8,664 nt of DNA from Planctomycetaceae bacterium (lineage in GTDB: Bacteria > Planctomycetota > Planctomycetia > Pirellulales > Thermoguttaceae): positions 1-8,664 of the forward strand of contig JAIROD010000871.1 of NCBI GenBank assembly GCA_031257725.1, read 5' to 3'. The notes below the pieces were generated by a model. That model searched no databases. It was not told where the DNA came from and saw only the letters and a list, made by a program, of their open reading frames with translations. This document shows, piece by piece, positions 1-7,659 of the stretch (positions within the stretch are counted from its first letter, which is position 1; every line of letters starts with the position of its first letter). Made by a program: the position numbers and the translations under genes.

Positions 1-3000
1 TGAGCATGAAAATACCAACACGCTGAAATCAAACCTTCCCAACCCAAAAATTCTTGTACAAGATCAATCCACTGCGGCGCATACATTGCCGCTTCAAGCA
101 ATCGTTGTTCGGGAATATCGGCAAACAATGTTGAATCCGCGTTTTCCTCCGGTTCACAAGCACGCAAAAGCGAACTAAAAACGGTACTGCGCGATTTATC
201 ATACAATAAAATATAGCCGCGAGTAAACGGTGTTTTGTCCATTGCTTTAAGAATTTTAACAAAATATTCAATCCCTTCAAAATGTTCAATCATAATTGCC
301 ATATAACTTACACCGCTTGGACTATCACCGCGTTGAATTTCTATTTCAAGAATACGATCAATCACTTTCGGAAGTAATCTTTTAAAGTGCGGATATTGAG
401 GTTGTTCCATTTTATTCGCTACAAAAACATGTCGAAAATTACTATGCGGAGATACCGATTGGATGATGGTTTGAAAATTTTCGATACAGCTATCTCTGGT
501 TACTATTTCACGTAACAATTCTTCATCATCAATCAAATTTAGTGATCGTGCCTTTTCAAGAATTTCAATTGACGGCGCAATGACACGATTATAATTTGAT
601 GCTTCATAAAATTTGTACAACATATTAAATAGATATTCAAACTGCGTGGAATCAATCGCATTTTCACGGCAAAAATCAAGAGGTATTTTGAACGGCGGAA
701 CAGAATCGCTAAATAATGTTGAATTAAATTTATTTACTTTTCCAAGATTATCTCTAATTGATGAAAAAGGCGGTGTAAAAAGTTTTTTCGATGTTGAGTG
801 ATAAATTCCAGACAAAATATCAATGAAAAAATCTGCTTTTTCATTATCCGACAGATCACAATAAAATATCTCCGTTAAATGATAAACAATTTTATTGTAG
901 CGAATTTTATCACTTATATTTTCACCGTATGGTTTCATTTTTTTGTGATGCCAACAAGCAGAATTGAACCAACTCGTAAAATCAGGGACGTATTTTTCAT
1001 ACACTCCTTTTCCGTCGCAAAAAGATTCAAATTCCTCAAAATTGTTAGATGTTATAACTTGTACAAAAATATAAAGCAGAATAATATCTTTTGTTGTTAA
1101 TTTTTGTTCCGCATAAAATTCTTGCCAGACATCCGCCAAAATATAATCTTCCAATTTTTCATCTGCAATATATCCATATTTCTTTTTATGTTCTTCCAAC
1201 GAATTGACAAACAATAGTGATTCTGAAGTTCCGAGCATCGTTGTTACTGCGGTTTCAGTAAAATGATAATAACCAGTGTACTCATAATCGCGATATTCAT
1301 GTATCAGATTATCAAGAGCAATAAGGATTTTTTCCAATCGCGGCATTTCCGAAATAAAAATATCGGCGAGTAATGTTTTTGATTTTTTCGGTTCGGGAAT
1401 ATTGGGTTTTCCGTTGGGGTCGCATAAACCAAAACCGTTTTCTCTGGTGTATTTTATTATTTCATTTTTAGCAATTTTTTGTACCAGAATTTCTTCTGTT
1501 GTTGATTTCTTTGTTCCTTTTTCTTTTTCCTTTTCCGCCAACGTCAATGCGGTCTGCTTGCAGGCGGAAACAACAGTGGTGTATTTCTTTTCAAATTTCG
1601 ATAATTTTTCCGCCTGATCAATCAAATCAAGACCGGCAAGACGTTTTTGTTCTTCTTTTGAATTGAGTAACCGCTCGATACTTTTTTGTAATTCTTTGGG
1701 CGGTTGTTTTAAAAGTAATTTTATGATTGCAAGACGAATTTCGGCATTTTTTAACCGGAGAGTATTTTCAAGCGTTTCATATTCTTCCAATGTGAGAACG
1801 ATATTATTGAGTTTTTGGGTAATATGGTCATGATAACGACCAAGATGCGGATCACAAAATAAATCAATTAACGCTTTTCGATGTAACGGATTATCCAATG
1901 TTAAAATCAAAGCGGCAAAGTGTACTTTTATATGCGCGTCCATCTTGGGAATAAGAGGTAAAAGTAACTGCACATCATTATCGTTACTACCTAGAAGTAC
2001 AACACACGAAATCATTGGACGAATAAAATTATTGGCGGAAAGACGGCGTATGCCTTCGTTGAAAGCGTCCGGCTCAAATCGCGTAACTTTTTTCGAGGTT
2101 GATTCCGCAAGTTGACTTAATCGCACAAAAATCTTGCGAATTTCGCTGTTATTAGTTCGGTATTGTCCAAAACTAATATTGTATCGACAATAAGAATCAA
2201 GATCAATATCATCGTCATCGTTATCACTATTTTCTTCCTGATTATTTATTTTATTTTGTAATATTTCAATTCGGCGGATTCGCCATTCATCCGCCAGCAC
2301 CAGATCAGTCATTGCGGCGAGTTGTATCCAGAGTTCGGGATCATTTTCGTCTAGCATTTCAAAGACAACTTCTTTCATAAGTTGATGATCATTGGTTTGC
2401 TGTAGAAAATGCAAGGCGGCAAGTTGTTTGTATTTCTTTTTACTTTTAATAAGATCAAGCAACGGTTTTTTCGTATCGGCAATTTCACGCAATCCAATTC
2501 CCCAAAGCGCAACATAAATTTCAATTAAATCATCACTATCGAGTAATTGATCAATATTCGCTTTATTTGAAATAATATCGGCGGCAATTTCAAGAGTTTT
2601 ACGAATTGTATTTGGACGAAATTCTGCGGTTTGTAACCCCATCCACGAACCAATTGCACGGACAATTGACGAAAATCGTTCAAGATTATTGTCAAGAATA
2701 ATTTTGATAATATAACGAAAACCTTCGATAGAACATTCATCACACGCTTCAACAATTGTTTGCCGCAATCCTTCCTGTAACTTTGTTGCAAGCAATAAAT
2801 TGCCGACCCATTGATGTGCTTCTTCATTCCGGCTGATAAGAATCCCGCGAATGATTTCTTTGGTCAAAATTCCGCTACTGTTCTCACCGTAGATAACTTC
2901 TTTGATCCGATTCGTAACAAATTGGTCATTTTCGTCAAGGTCAAGAGCGATTATATTTTGTATCAAAATTGACGCTGTAATTTGCCGACAGACATTCTCT

Positions 3001-3491
3001 TCAAACGCATCTTTTGCCTGCGTGTCAAAGTAATTTTTGTGCGGTGATTTTATGTAGATATTCAAATATTTTTCGAGATTAAAATCTATTGCTGTTGACT
3101 TGAAAAAAGCGTTAATCAGGTCTAAACCTTTTTCAAAATAAAGAGCGGTTCTGATTTTTGTACGAAATGAACGTCTGTACCAACCGTTTTGGTAAGTCGC
3201 AATTGTAAGTCTATTCCAAAGTTTTTCAAAACGTTTTGCATTTTCGTTGCCGAAAAAGAATGAAATTAATTCGACGCGGTTTCCTGAAAAAATTTCATTG
3301 AGTTGCCTGTTTCCATTGAAGAGCAATAGTTTAAATTTTTCGTTGCAATCAGAAATTCTTTTACTCTCTTTTACTCGCGATAAATTACGAACAAACTGTA
3401 AGGCGATTTCCTGATTTTCTTTTTTGAGTTTCGGAATTGCCTTTTTCAACTCGTTGACGCGGGTTTCAAATTTTTCTTCAAGAGTCATCAT
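1..3491 (-). CDS. Very large DUF4132/DUF5724-like (MolR/YehI-type) protein, C-terminus cut off by window edge
   Basis: Reading triplets on the minus strand from the ATG at 3491-3489, I found no stop codon in 1163 codons to the left edge, so the frame is intact and the gene continues outside the window. An in-frame TAA at 3530-3528 bounds the start. A GGA core five bases upstream supports the tandem ATG-ATG start (the second ATG at 3488 is also possible). The protein is largely alpha-helical and repetitive, with Leu/Ile-rich helices like HEAT/ARM solenoids. It has an acidic stretch EENSDNDDDDIDLD at about residues 419-432 and a Lys/Glu-rich linker near 650-660. Close to the edge it reads APQWIDLVQEFLGWEG then a CWYFHA motif (about 1134-1160), which resembles the segment preceding the DUF4132 domain in MolR/YehI-like proteins. 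There is no signal peptide or clear membrane segment, so it is probably cytoplasmic. The biochemical function of this family is not established. It lies 107 bp downstream of dtd on the same strand and could be co-transcribed with it. That it is a gene is certain; the family is recalled from motifs, not searched. Confidence 0.8.
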   Translation of the reverse strand, partial: MMTLEEKFETRVNELKKAIPKLKKENQEIALQFVRNLSRVKESKRISDCNEKFKLLLFNGNRQLNEIFSGNRVELISFFFGNENAKRFEKLWNRLTIATYQNGWYRRSFRTKIRTALYFEKGLDLINAFFKSTAIDFNLEKYLNIYIKSPHKNYFDTQAKDAFEENVCRQITASILIQNIIALDLDENDQFVTNRIKEVIYGENSSGILTKEIIRGILISRNEEAHQWVGNLLLATKLQEGLRQTIVEACDECSIEGFRYIIKIILDNNLERFSSIVRAIGSWMGLQTAEFRPNTIRKTLEIAADIISNKANIDQLLDSDDLIEIYVALWGIGLREIADTKKPLLDLIKSKKKYKQLAALHFLQQTNDHQLMKEVVFEMLDENDPELWIQLAAMTDLVLADEWRIRRIEILQNKINNQEENSDNDDDDIDLDSYCRYNISFGQYRTNNSEIRKIFVRLSQLAESTSKKVTRFEPDAFNEGIRRLSANNFIRPMISCVVLLGSNDNDVQLLLPLIPKMDAHIKVHFAALILTLDNPLHRKALIDLFCDPHLGRYHDHITQKLNNIVLTLEEYETLENTLRLKNAEIRLAIIKLLLKQPPKELQKSIERLLNSKEEQKRLAGLDLIDQAEKLSKFEKKYTTVVSACKQTALTLAEKEKEKGTKKSTTEEILVQKIAKNEIIKYTRENGFGLCDPNGKPNIPEPKKSKTLLADIFISEMPRLEKILIALDNLIHEYRDYEYTGYYHFTETAVTTMLGTSESLLFVNSLEEHKKKYGYIADEKLEDYILADVWQEFYAEQKLTTKDIILLYIFVQVITSNNFEEFESFCDGKGVYEKYVPDFTSWFNSACWHHKKMKPYGENISDKIRYNKIVYHLTEIFYCDLSDNEKADFFIDILSGIYHSTSKKLFTPPFSSIRDNLGKVNKFNSTLFSDSVPPFKIPLDFCRENAIDSTQFEYLFNMLYKFYEASNYNRVIAPSIEILEKARSLNLIDDEELLREIVTRDSCIENFQTIIQSVSPHSNFRHVFVANKMEQPQYPHFKRLLPKVIDRILEIEIQRGDSPSGVSYMAIMIEHFEGIEYFVKILKAMDKTPFTRGYILLYDKSRSTVFSSLLRACEPEENADSTLFADIPEQRLLEAAMYAPQWIDLVQEFLGWEGLISACWYFHA

Positions 3492-3598
3492 TTCTTTCCT
3501 TTTTTGAAAGTGGGAATTTTTAAAAAATTAAAAAATCTAAAAATCAAATCTTAATGTTGTTCGGGAGCGTTTGTTGGCTTCTCTGCACAGTGAAAATT

Positions 3599-4060
3599 TT
3601 AAGAGCGATTAGGAAAAGCGGTATCAATCCAAACGGTAACAGGACCATCGTTGACGAGTTCGACAAGCATCTCATTGCGAAAAGCACCGGTTGCAACAGA
3701 AACTCCTAAACTTTTAATTGTTTCGACAAAAACTTGATAAAGCCGGTCTGCTTTGTCCGGCGGAGCTGCTTCTGTAAAACTTGGTCTTCTACCTTTCCGG
3801 CAATCAGCGTAAAGAGTAAACTGACTGACCACCAGCATCGAACCGCCAACCTCAATCAGTGAACGGTTCATTTTGCCGGTCTCGTCTTCAAAAATGCGGA
3901 GTTCCGTACATTTTTTCGCCAACTCTTTCGCTTCTTTTTCACTGTCTTCCACACCAACTCCCAAAAATACCAACAATCCGGTACCAATATTACCGGTTAT
4001 GTTGCCGGTTGCCGGAAGTGTTACCGATGCCCGTTTAACACGCTGAATACAAACACGCAT
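3599..4060 (-). CDS. dtd: D-aminoacyl-tRNA deacylase (DTD)
   Basis: The 153-residue protein is typical in length for DTD, which hydrolyses D-amino acids (and glycine mischarged on tRNA-Ala) from tRNAs in the cytoplasm and so protects translation from wrong-chirality residues. The family landmarks are present in order. The N-terminus is MRVCIQRVKRASV. SQFTLYAD (79-86) carries the conserved SQFT active-site motif, GRRPSF follows at 90-95, and NDGPVT (137-142) is the Gly-cisPro loop that excludes L-aminoacyl groups. The segment before that loop reads TGAFRNEM, against TGRFAADM in E. coli, a mild deviation. The ATG at 4060 has no clear Shine-Dalgarno sequence; the upstream bases are AT-rich. The gene is downstream of epmB on the same strand with a 133-bp gap containing a large palindrome that may end or attenuate epmB transcription. 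Identification is very secure. Confidence 0.97.
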   Translation of the reverse strand: MRVCIQRVKRASVTLPATGNITGNIGTGLLVFLGVGVEDSEKEAKELAKKCTELRIFEDETGKMNRSLIEVGGSMLVVSQFTLYADCRKGRRPSFTEAAPPDKADRLYQVFVETIKSLGVSVATGAFRNEMLVELVNDGPVTVWIDTAFPNRS

Positions 4061-4130
4061 TTTTATAAATAAGCGGTAAAAGATTGTTTTTATTCGTAAC
4101 TATTCAGTCACGGTGAATGTTCATTTTTCT

Positions 4131-4203
4131 GTCCCGTAGGGACAACATATTGGTCGAAAAAACACCAAATATCAATTCACCAACATATCGTCCCTAGCGG
4201 GAC
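4131..4203. repeat. Long imperfect inverted repeat built on GTCCCGTAGGGAC
   Basis: The left arm 4131-4154 (GTCCCGTAGGGAC followed by AACATATTGGT) pairs with the right arm 4179-4203. The reverse complement of the right arm reads GTCCCGCTAGGGAC followed by GATATGTTGGT. There are a few mismatches, one bulge and a loop of about 24 nt. Each arm is also a small palindrome (GTCCC/GGGAC). It fills most of the epmB-dtd gap and overlaps the last codons and stop of epmB. It may act as a transcript terminator or stabiliser, but there is no classic T-run. A degenerate half-copy sits at 8409-8439. Confidence 0.85.
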
Positions 4204-5249
4204 GGAATTTTTCCTAACGGAACGAGCGTTTTTAATTGACATTGTTTGCTCAACATTCCGGGAATTTCCTGAACATATCGGGGGACAGCGTAACCGGGTA
4301 AACGTTGCCGGAGTTGTTCCATCAAACGGCAACCTCTGTCCGGTGAAACCTCGAAATGCGCCGCACCGTGTACACGATCCAGTTGATGTAAATAATATGG
4401 AATAATCCGATGGTTTATCAATCGGTCAAAAAGTTGAAACAACACATCCTGATTATCGTTAATTCCTTTCAATAAAACCGTTTGCGATAAAATAACCGGA
4501 ACCCTCAACTCGTCACGCCGAACCCAAAAATCATCACTCAACTCATTCGGATGATTAACGTGCAGCACAACATAAAGCGGAAAAGAACACGAAAGAATTT
4601 TAATCAATTCCGGTGTTAAACGGTTCGGCAAAATAATAGGCAATCGGGAATGAATTCTGATCCTCTTAACATGGGAGATTTTGACGATATAATGGAGTAG
4701 CCGTTCAAGTTCTGAATCGTCCAGCAGCAACGGATCACCGCCGCTCAGAATCACTTCCTCAATCGTGTGATCGGAGCGGATTGGTTCGAGCAATGTTTTG
4801 AAGTTGTCGGAACAGTTTTTGTCGGGTTCCTTTTCGCCAAAAGGATATTTATTAAAACAATTTTTACGAAAACCGTTGGGTTTGGGAAAAAATCGGCGAA
4901 AACAAAATCGGCAATGAATACCGCAGTCGTTTGAAACAAGCAGAAGCGCACGTCCCGCATATTTTTTCAGAACACGGCACGAAGTATTATTGGATAATTC
5001 GTGAAGCGGATCACGGGAAAAACCGTCAACGGTTAGGAGTTCTTCCTGACGCGGCAGAACTTGCAACAGTAACGGATCATTGGGGTTGCCTTTGATCATT
5101 TTGTTGACAAACGGGCGCGGAACAAAAAGCGGATACTCTTCCGCAACCGATTGGCAATCCTGATCGGCAGGCAATCCGAGAATCCGGTAAAGTTCCGGCA
5201 TCTCCGTAACAGCTTGACTTAATTCGTTTTTCCAATTAACATTAGTCAC
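4194..5249 (-). CDS. epmB: EF-P lysine 2,3-aminomutase (EpmB/YjeK, radical SAM)
   Basis: The 351-residue protein matches E. coli EpmB over nearly its whole length. EpmB is the radical SAM/PLP enzyme that converts alpha-lysine to (R)-beta-lysine, the group ligated to EF-P. Visible features in order are an N-terminal helical region with KGNPNDPLL (53-61) and CGIHCRFC, giving the 4Fe-4S cysteines C109, C113 and C116. Then come SGGDPLL (169-175), IRIHSRLP (198-204), HPNE (233-236, equivalent to HANE in E. coli), PYYLHQLDRVHGAAHF (284-299), and a C-terminal EIPGMLSK whose K335 aligns with the PLP lysine. An insert of roughly a dozen residues lies after the iron-sulphur motif relative to E. coli. 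The start is GTG at 5249; the near-leaderless promoter upstream favours it. The final residues and TAG stop (4194-4196) fall in the palindromic repeat. It is divergent from efp, its substrate gene. The closest alternative is a generic KamA-type aminomutase; the neighbour and end-to-end likeness argue for EpmB. Confidence 0.94.
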   Translation of the reverse strand: MTNVNWKNELSQAVTEMPELYRILGLPADQDCQSVAEEYPLFVPRPFVNKMIKGNPNDPLLLQVLPRQEELLTVDGFSRDPLHELSNNTSCRVLKKYAGRALLLVSNDCGIHCRFCFRRFFPKPNGFRKNCFNKYPFGEKEPDKNCSDNFKTLLEPIRSDHTIEEVILSGGDPLLLDDSELERLLHYIVKISHVKRIRIHSRLPIILPNRLTPELIKILSCSFPLYVVLHVNHPNELSDDFWVRRDELRVPVILSQTVLLKGINDNQDVLFQLFDRLINHRIIPYYLHQLDRVHGAAHFEVSPDRGCRLMEQLRQRLPGYAVPRYVQEIPGMLSKQCQLKTLVPLGKIPSR

Positions 5250-5259
5250 AATAAACCAA

Positions 5260-5288
5260 AGTATAACCCGTTCACTTTAACAATTCAA
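5260..5288 (-). promoter_or_regulatory. Predicted sigma70-type promoter for epmB
   Basis: On the minus strand TTGAAT (5288-5283) and TATACT (5265-5260) are separated by exactly 17 bp, close to the consensus. The -10 box ends ten bases before the GTG start of epmB. The transcript would therefore begin at or just before the start codon and be nearly leaderless, which agrees with the absence of a Shine-Dalgarno sequence. It lies in the 71-bp gap shared with efp. Confidence 0.6.
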
Positions 5289-5320
5289 GGAATCCCCAAC
5301 CAAAACAGGGAAACACGTTT

Positions 5321-5890
5321 ATGGCTTCAGTAAATACGAGCGATTTTCGCAAAGGACTTAAAGTACAAATTGATGGCGATCCTTATATTATGATCGAATG
5401 TAATTTCGTGAAACCGGGCAAGGGGCAAGCACTTTACAAATGTAAACTTCGCAATCTCACCAAAGGAACCGTTCTTGATCGGACTTACAAAAGCGGTGAT
5501 ACACTGGAATCGGCGGATATAACGGAAATCGACGCCCAATATCTTTACAAAGATTCCAACGCCTTCACGTTTATGGACAACGAATCGTTTGAGCAGTACG
5601 AACTTTCCGCCGAGTTGGTGGATGATGCGTGGAAATATCTCAAAGAAGGAATGATCTGTAAAATGATGTTGCACGACAACACGCCTATCGGAATAACGCC
5701 GCCGAATCATGTTATTTTAACGGTGGAATATACGGAACCGGGAGTGCGCGGCAACACGGCAACCAATGTTACAAAACCCGCTAAAGTCGATACCGGAGCC
5801 GAAATTCTCGTTCCGAATTTTGTCGAAACCGGCGAAAAAATCAAAGTCGATACTCGAACCGGTGAATATATTGAACGGGTTAAAGAATAA
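5321..5890 (+). CDS. efp: Translation elongation factor P
   Basis: The 189-residue protein has the three-domain size and sequence of EF-P, which binds between the P and E sites of stalled ribosomes and promotes peptide bonds at polyproline stretches. The N-terminal KOW-like domain (about 1-64) contains FVKPGKGQA at 29-37. K34 is the lysine that receives beta-lysine in EpmA/EpmB organisms. Domain II (about 65-127) includes FMDNESFEQYEL. Domain III (about 128-189) has ITPPNHV, TGAEILVPNFVETGEKIKVD and the terminal family signature TRTGEYIERVK. An AGGGA Shine-Dalgarno at 5307-5311, nine bases before the ATG, sets the start. The divergent epmB gene supplies the modifying enzyme, so this EF-P is predicted to be beta-lysylated at K34; the ligase EpmA is not seen here. 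Nothing appears truncated. Identification is very secure. Confidence 0.98.
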   Translation: MASVNTSDFRKGLKVQIDGDPYIMIECNFVKPGKGQALYKCKLRNLTKGTVLDRTYKSGDTLESADITEIDAQYLYKDSNAFTFMDNESFEQYELSAELVDDAWKYLKEGMICKMMLHDNTPIGITPPNHVILTVEYTEPGVRGNTATNVTKPAKVDTGAEILVPNFVETGEKIKVDTRTGEYIERVKE

Positions 5891-6032
5891 AAACTAAAAT
5901 CAATTGAAATCGACCAAAACTGAATTGAGAAATTTTAATAATTCTTTTGGTAATTATTCCGTTGTCTGTTTGGCAAATTGAATTTGATGAGTGATCAATT
6001 TTTGTTTTCGCAACATGCGATTATTCGCCATT

Positions 6033-6311
6033 GTTAACGGCGGGGTGAACCCCTGCAATGGTTAAGTTAACGGCGGGGTTTACCCCGCGATAGTTAAGTT
6101 AACGGCGGGGTTTACCCCGCGATAGTTAAGTTAACGGCGGGGTTCACCCCGCGATATACTATAAACGGTAACAAAAGGGTCTTTTATAGGAACGCGGGTG
6201 TCGCGCCCGCACAATAATGCAGTCGGGACGACTGCGTTCCTCAAACAACCCATTTCTAACCGTTTGTAGTATAGTTAAGTTAACAGCAGGGTTCACCCCG
6301 CGATGGTTAAC
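6033..6311. repeat. Five-unit hairpin repeat array (32-33 bp period), split by a MITE-like insertion
   Basis: Units begin with GTTAAC at 6033, 6066, 6098, 6130 and 6279. Each contains GTTAACGGCGGGG, a variable TTTA/TTCA/TGAA loop and CCCCGCGATAGTTAA, forming a GC stem (GCGGGG/CCCCGC) flanked by AT-rich linkers. Spacing is 33, 32 and 32 bp for the first four. The fifth is displaced by the 115-bp element at 6157-6271. The outermost units are the most diverged (first: CCCCTGCAATG; fifth: CAGCAGGG). An inverted copy lies at 7711-7735. Confidence 0.9.
6157..6271. mobile_element. 115-bp MITE-like element with TA target-site duplication
   Basis: The left end TACTATAAACGGTAAC (arm 6157-6195) and the inverted right end TACTACAAACGGTTAG (arm 6234-6271) match at about 31 of 38-39 positions. 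The element is flanked by TA at 6155-6156 and 6272-6273. In uninterrupted neighbouring array units the site reads GCGATAGTTAAG with one TA, so the empty site is visible in the window. The core holds two strong hairpins: GCGGGTG-TCG-CGCCCGC (6194-6210) and GCAGTCG-GGA-CGACTGC (6219-6235). It has no coding capacity. The TA duplication suggests mobilisation by an IS630/Tc1-mariner-type transposase, which is an inference; no such gene is in the window. Confidence 0.8.
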
Positions 6312-6348
6312 TACCAGACAAAAATTCCACTGAAATATTACATTTTTT

Positions 6349-6377
6349 TTGTAACTATTCAGTAGTGATCCTATTAT
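6349..6377 (+). promoter_or_regulatory. Predicted promoter for the glycosyltransferase gene
   Basis: TTGTAA (6349-6354) and TATTAT (6372-6377) are separated by 17 bp, 36 bases before the GTG start. The spacer is the recurring motif CTATTCAGTAGTG. A diverged copy of this block, including the -10 and the leader, recurs at 8081-8152. Confidence 0.5.
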
Positions 6378-6412
6378 TTATCATCAGTCCAATAATCAAG
6401 AGGTAGGCAACT

Positions 6413-7576
6413 GTGGGTGAAAACTCTTCGCTGAAAATTGTACATCTTACTGCATCGCCTTTTTTGGGAGGACCGGAACGTGTGATTCTTGACGTGATTC
6501 GTACACAGTCAGAGTTGAATTTCAATGTTGAAAACAAGGTTATTTCGTTTTGGGAACAAGGCGGTTGTGAACCGTTGCTCCGAGAGTTGAGCAATTCCGG
6601 ATTTGTCGGAATGATTTTGGAACACGACATGCCTTATCTCGCGGCAGCTTATAGAGATTTAGTTCGTTTTTTCCGACGTGACCAAACGAGTTTGGTTTGT
6701 GCGCACGGTCATAAATCACGATTACTTGGTTGGTTGGCGGCACGTCGTGTTGGGATTCCAGTTGTTGGCGTTTCCCACGGTTGGACGTGGCAGGACTGGA
6801 AAACATCTTTGTATGAACGGCTTGATCAGTGGGTTCACCACCGGATGGATAACGTTGTTTGTGTTTCACAAGGGCAGGCGGATAAAGTAATCCGAACCGG
6901 AACACCGCAAAATCGTGTAACTGTCATTCACAACGCGATTAATCCGTTACGATTTAGTGGAATACCTGATTATAGTTATCGGCGGCGGCTTCAGGATTTT
7001 TTCGAAACGGAGCCGAAACTGATTGTTGGTGCGGCGGGGCGGCTCAGTCCTGAAAAGGGGTTTGATCTTTTGGCGGAGGCAGTTCGGATTGTTATTGATG
7101 AAACGCCGGAATTATCTTTTGGAGTTGTTTTGTTTGGCGAAGGTTTTTTGCGGGAATCACTTCAAACCCAAATTGATGATTCTGGAATAACGAATCGTTT
7201 TAAGATGGTTGGTTTTACGTCTGAACTGGACAAATTTTTACCGCATTTTGATCTTTTTGTTCAATCGTCTCATACGGAAGGATTTCCGTGTGTTAATCTT
7301 GAAGCGATGTCTGCCGGAGTGCCGGTTCTTGCGACTTCGGTTGGCGGAGTTCCGGAACAGATTGTTTCGGGTGAAACCGGTCTTCTTGTTCCCCCCAACA
7401 ATTCAACATCTTTGGCAAACGGTTTACGGCAACTCCTCGAAAATGAACCACTCCGCCGATTATTTGCCAAACAGGGACAACAAAAAACATTCACAGAATT
7501 TACCTGCCAAAAACAAGCCCAAAAATATTGGAAACTTTTTCAAGAGTTATGCTCGCTTGGAAACAAGAATTGTTAA
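6413..7576 (+). CDS. Glycosyltransferase family 4 (GT-B fold)
   Basis: The 387-residue protein has the two Rossmann-like domains of GT4 enzymes, which transfer sugars from nucleotide-sugar donors with retention of configuration, usually for lipopolysaccharide, capsule or glycolipid synthesis at the cytoplasmic face of the membrane. The N-terminal acceptor domain starts KIVHLTASPFLGGPERV (8-24), with the usual glycine loop, and contains CAHGHKSRLLG (96-106) and VVGVSHGWTW (117-126). The linker VIHNAINPLRF (171-181) and GAAGRLSPEKGFDLL (206-220) open the donor domain. The EX7E motif is E289 to E297 in TEGFPCVNLEAMSAGVPVLAT. The start is GTG at 6413: an in-frame TAG at 6404 rules out anything longer, and AAGAGG (6398-6403) gives a nine-base Shine-Dalgarno spacing. 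It stands alone between repeat-rich spacers, so acceptor and pathway cannot be deduced. Family is secure, substrate unknown. Confidence 0.93.
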   Translation: MGENSSLKIVHLTASPFLGGPERVILDVIRTQSELNFNVENKVISFWEQGGCEPLLRELSNSGFVGMILEHDMPYLAAAYRDLVRFFRRDQTSLVCAHGHKSRLLGWLAARRVGIPVVGVSHGWTWQDWKTSLYERLDQWVHHRMDNVVCVSQGQADKVIRTGTPQNRVTVIHNAINPLRFSGIPDYSYRRRLQDFFETEPKLIVGAAGRLSPEKGFDLLAEAVRIVIDETPELSFGVVLFGEGFLRESLQTQIDDSGITNRFKMVGFTSELDKFLPHFDLFVQSSHTEGFPCVNLEAMSAGVPVLATSVGGVPEQIVSGETGLLVPPNNSTSLANGLRQLLENEPLRRLFAKQGQQKTFTEFTCQKQAQKYWKLFQELCSLGNKNC

Positions 7577-7659
7577 AAGATTATCCGCCTATTTGGGTTA
7601 TAACAATTGCAATAATTATGGAATTAAAATAGACTGTTACCTAACGAGGGGGGGAGAAC

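Larger units (their letters stand above)
5891..6412. other. Gene-free spacer between efp and the glycosyltransferase
   Basis: I see no coding frame that resembles a protein here. Positions 5891-6032 are AT-rich and featureless, with no obvious Rho-independent terminator for efp. The remainder holds the hairpin array, the inserted MITE-like element and the glycosyltransferase promoter, listed separately. Confidence 0.7.

Noticed and set aside
1..3491. Frameshift or pseudogene in the large left-hand gene
   Set aside because: Short frames on both strands initially suggested a broken region, but reading triplets from the start at 3491 to the left edge gives no stop codon and a consistent protein.
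4131..4203. The epmB-dtd palindrome as a standard Rho-independent terminator
   Set aside because: The stem is long and GC-rich only at its ends and no T-run follows on either strand; a related copy elsewhere shows it is a dispersed repeat. A terminating effect remains possible.
5327..5710. A 127-codon minus-strand frame inside efp
   Set aside because: It is a shadow of efp, whose identity is certain; no independent signals.
6033..6311. The 32-bp hairpin units as a CRISPR array
   Set aside because: Adjacent units are contiguous with no variable spacers, and the only long gap is a MITE-like insertion with inverted ends.
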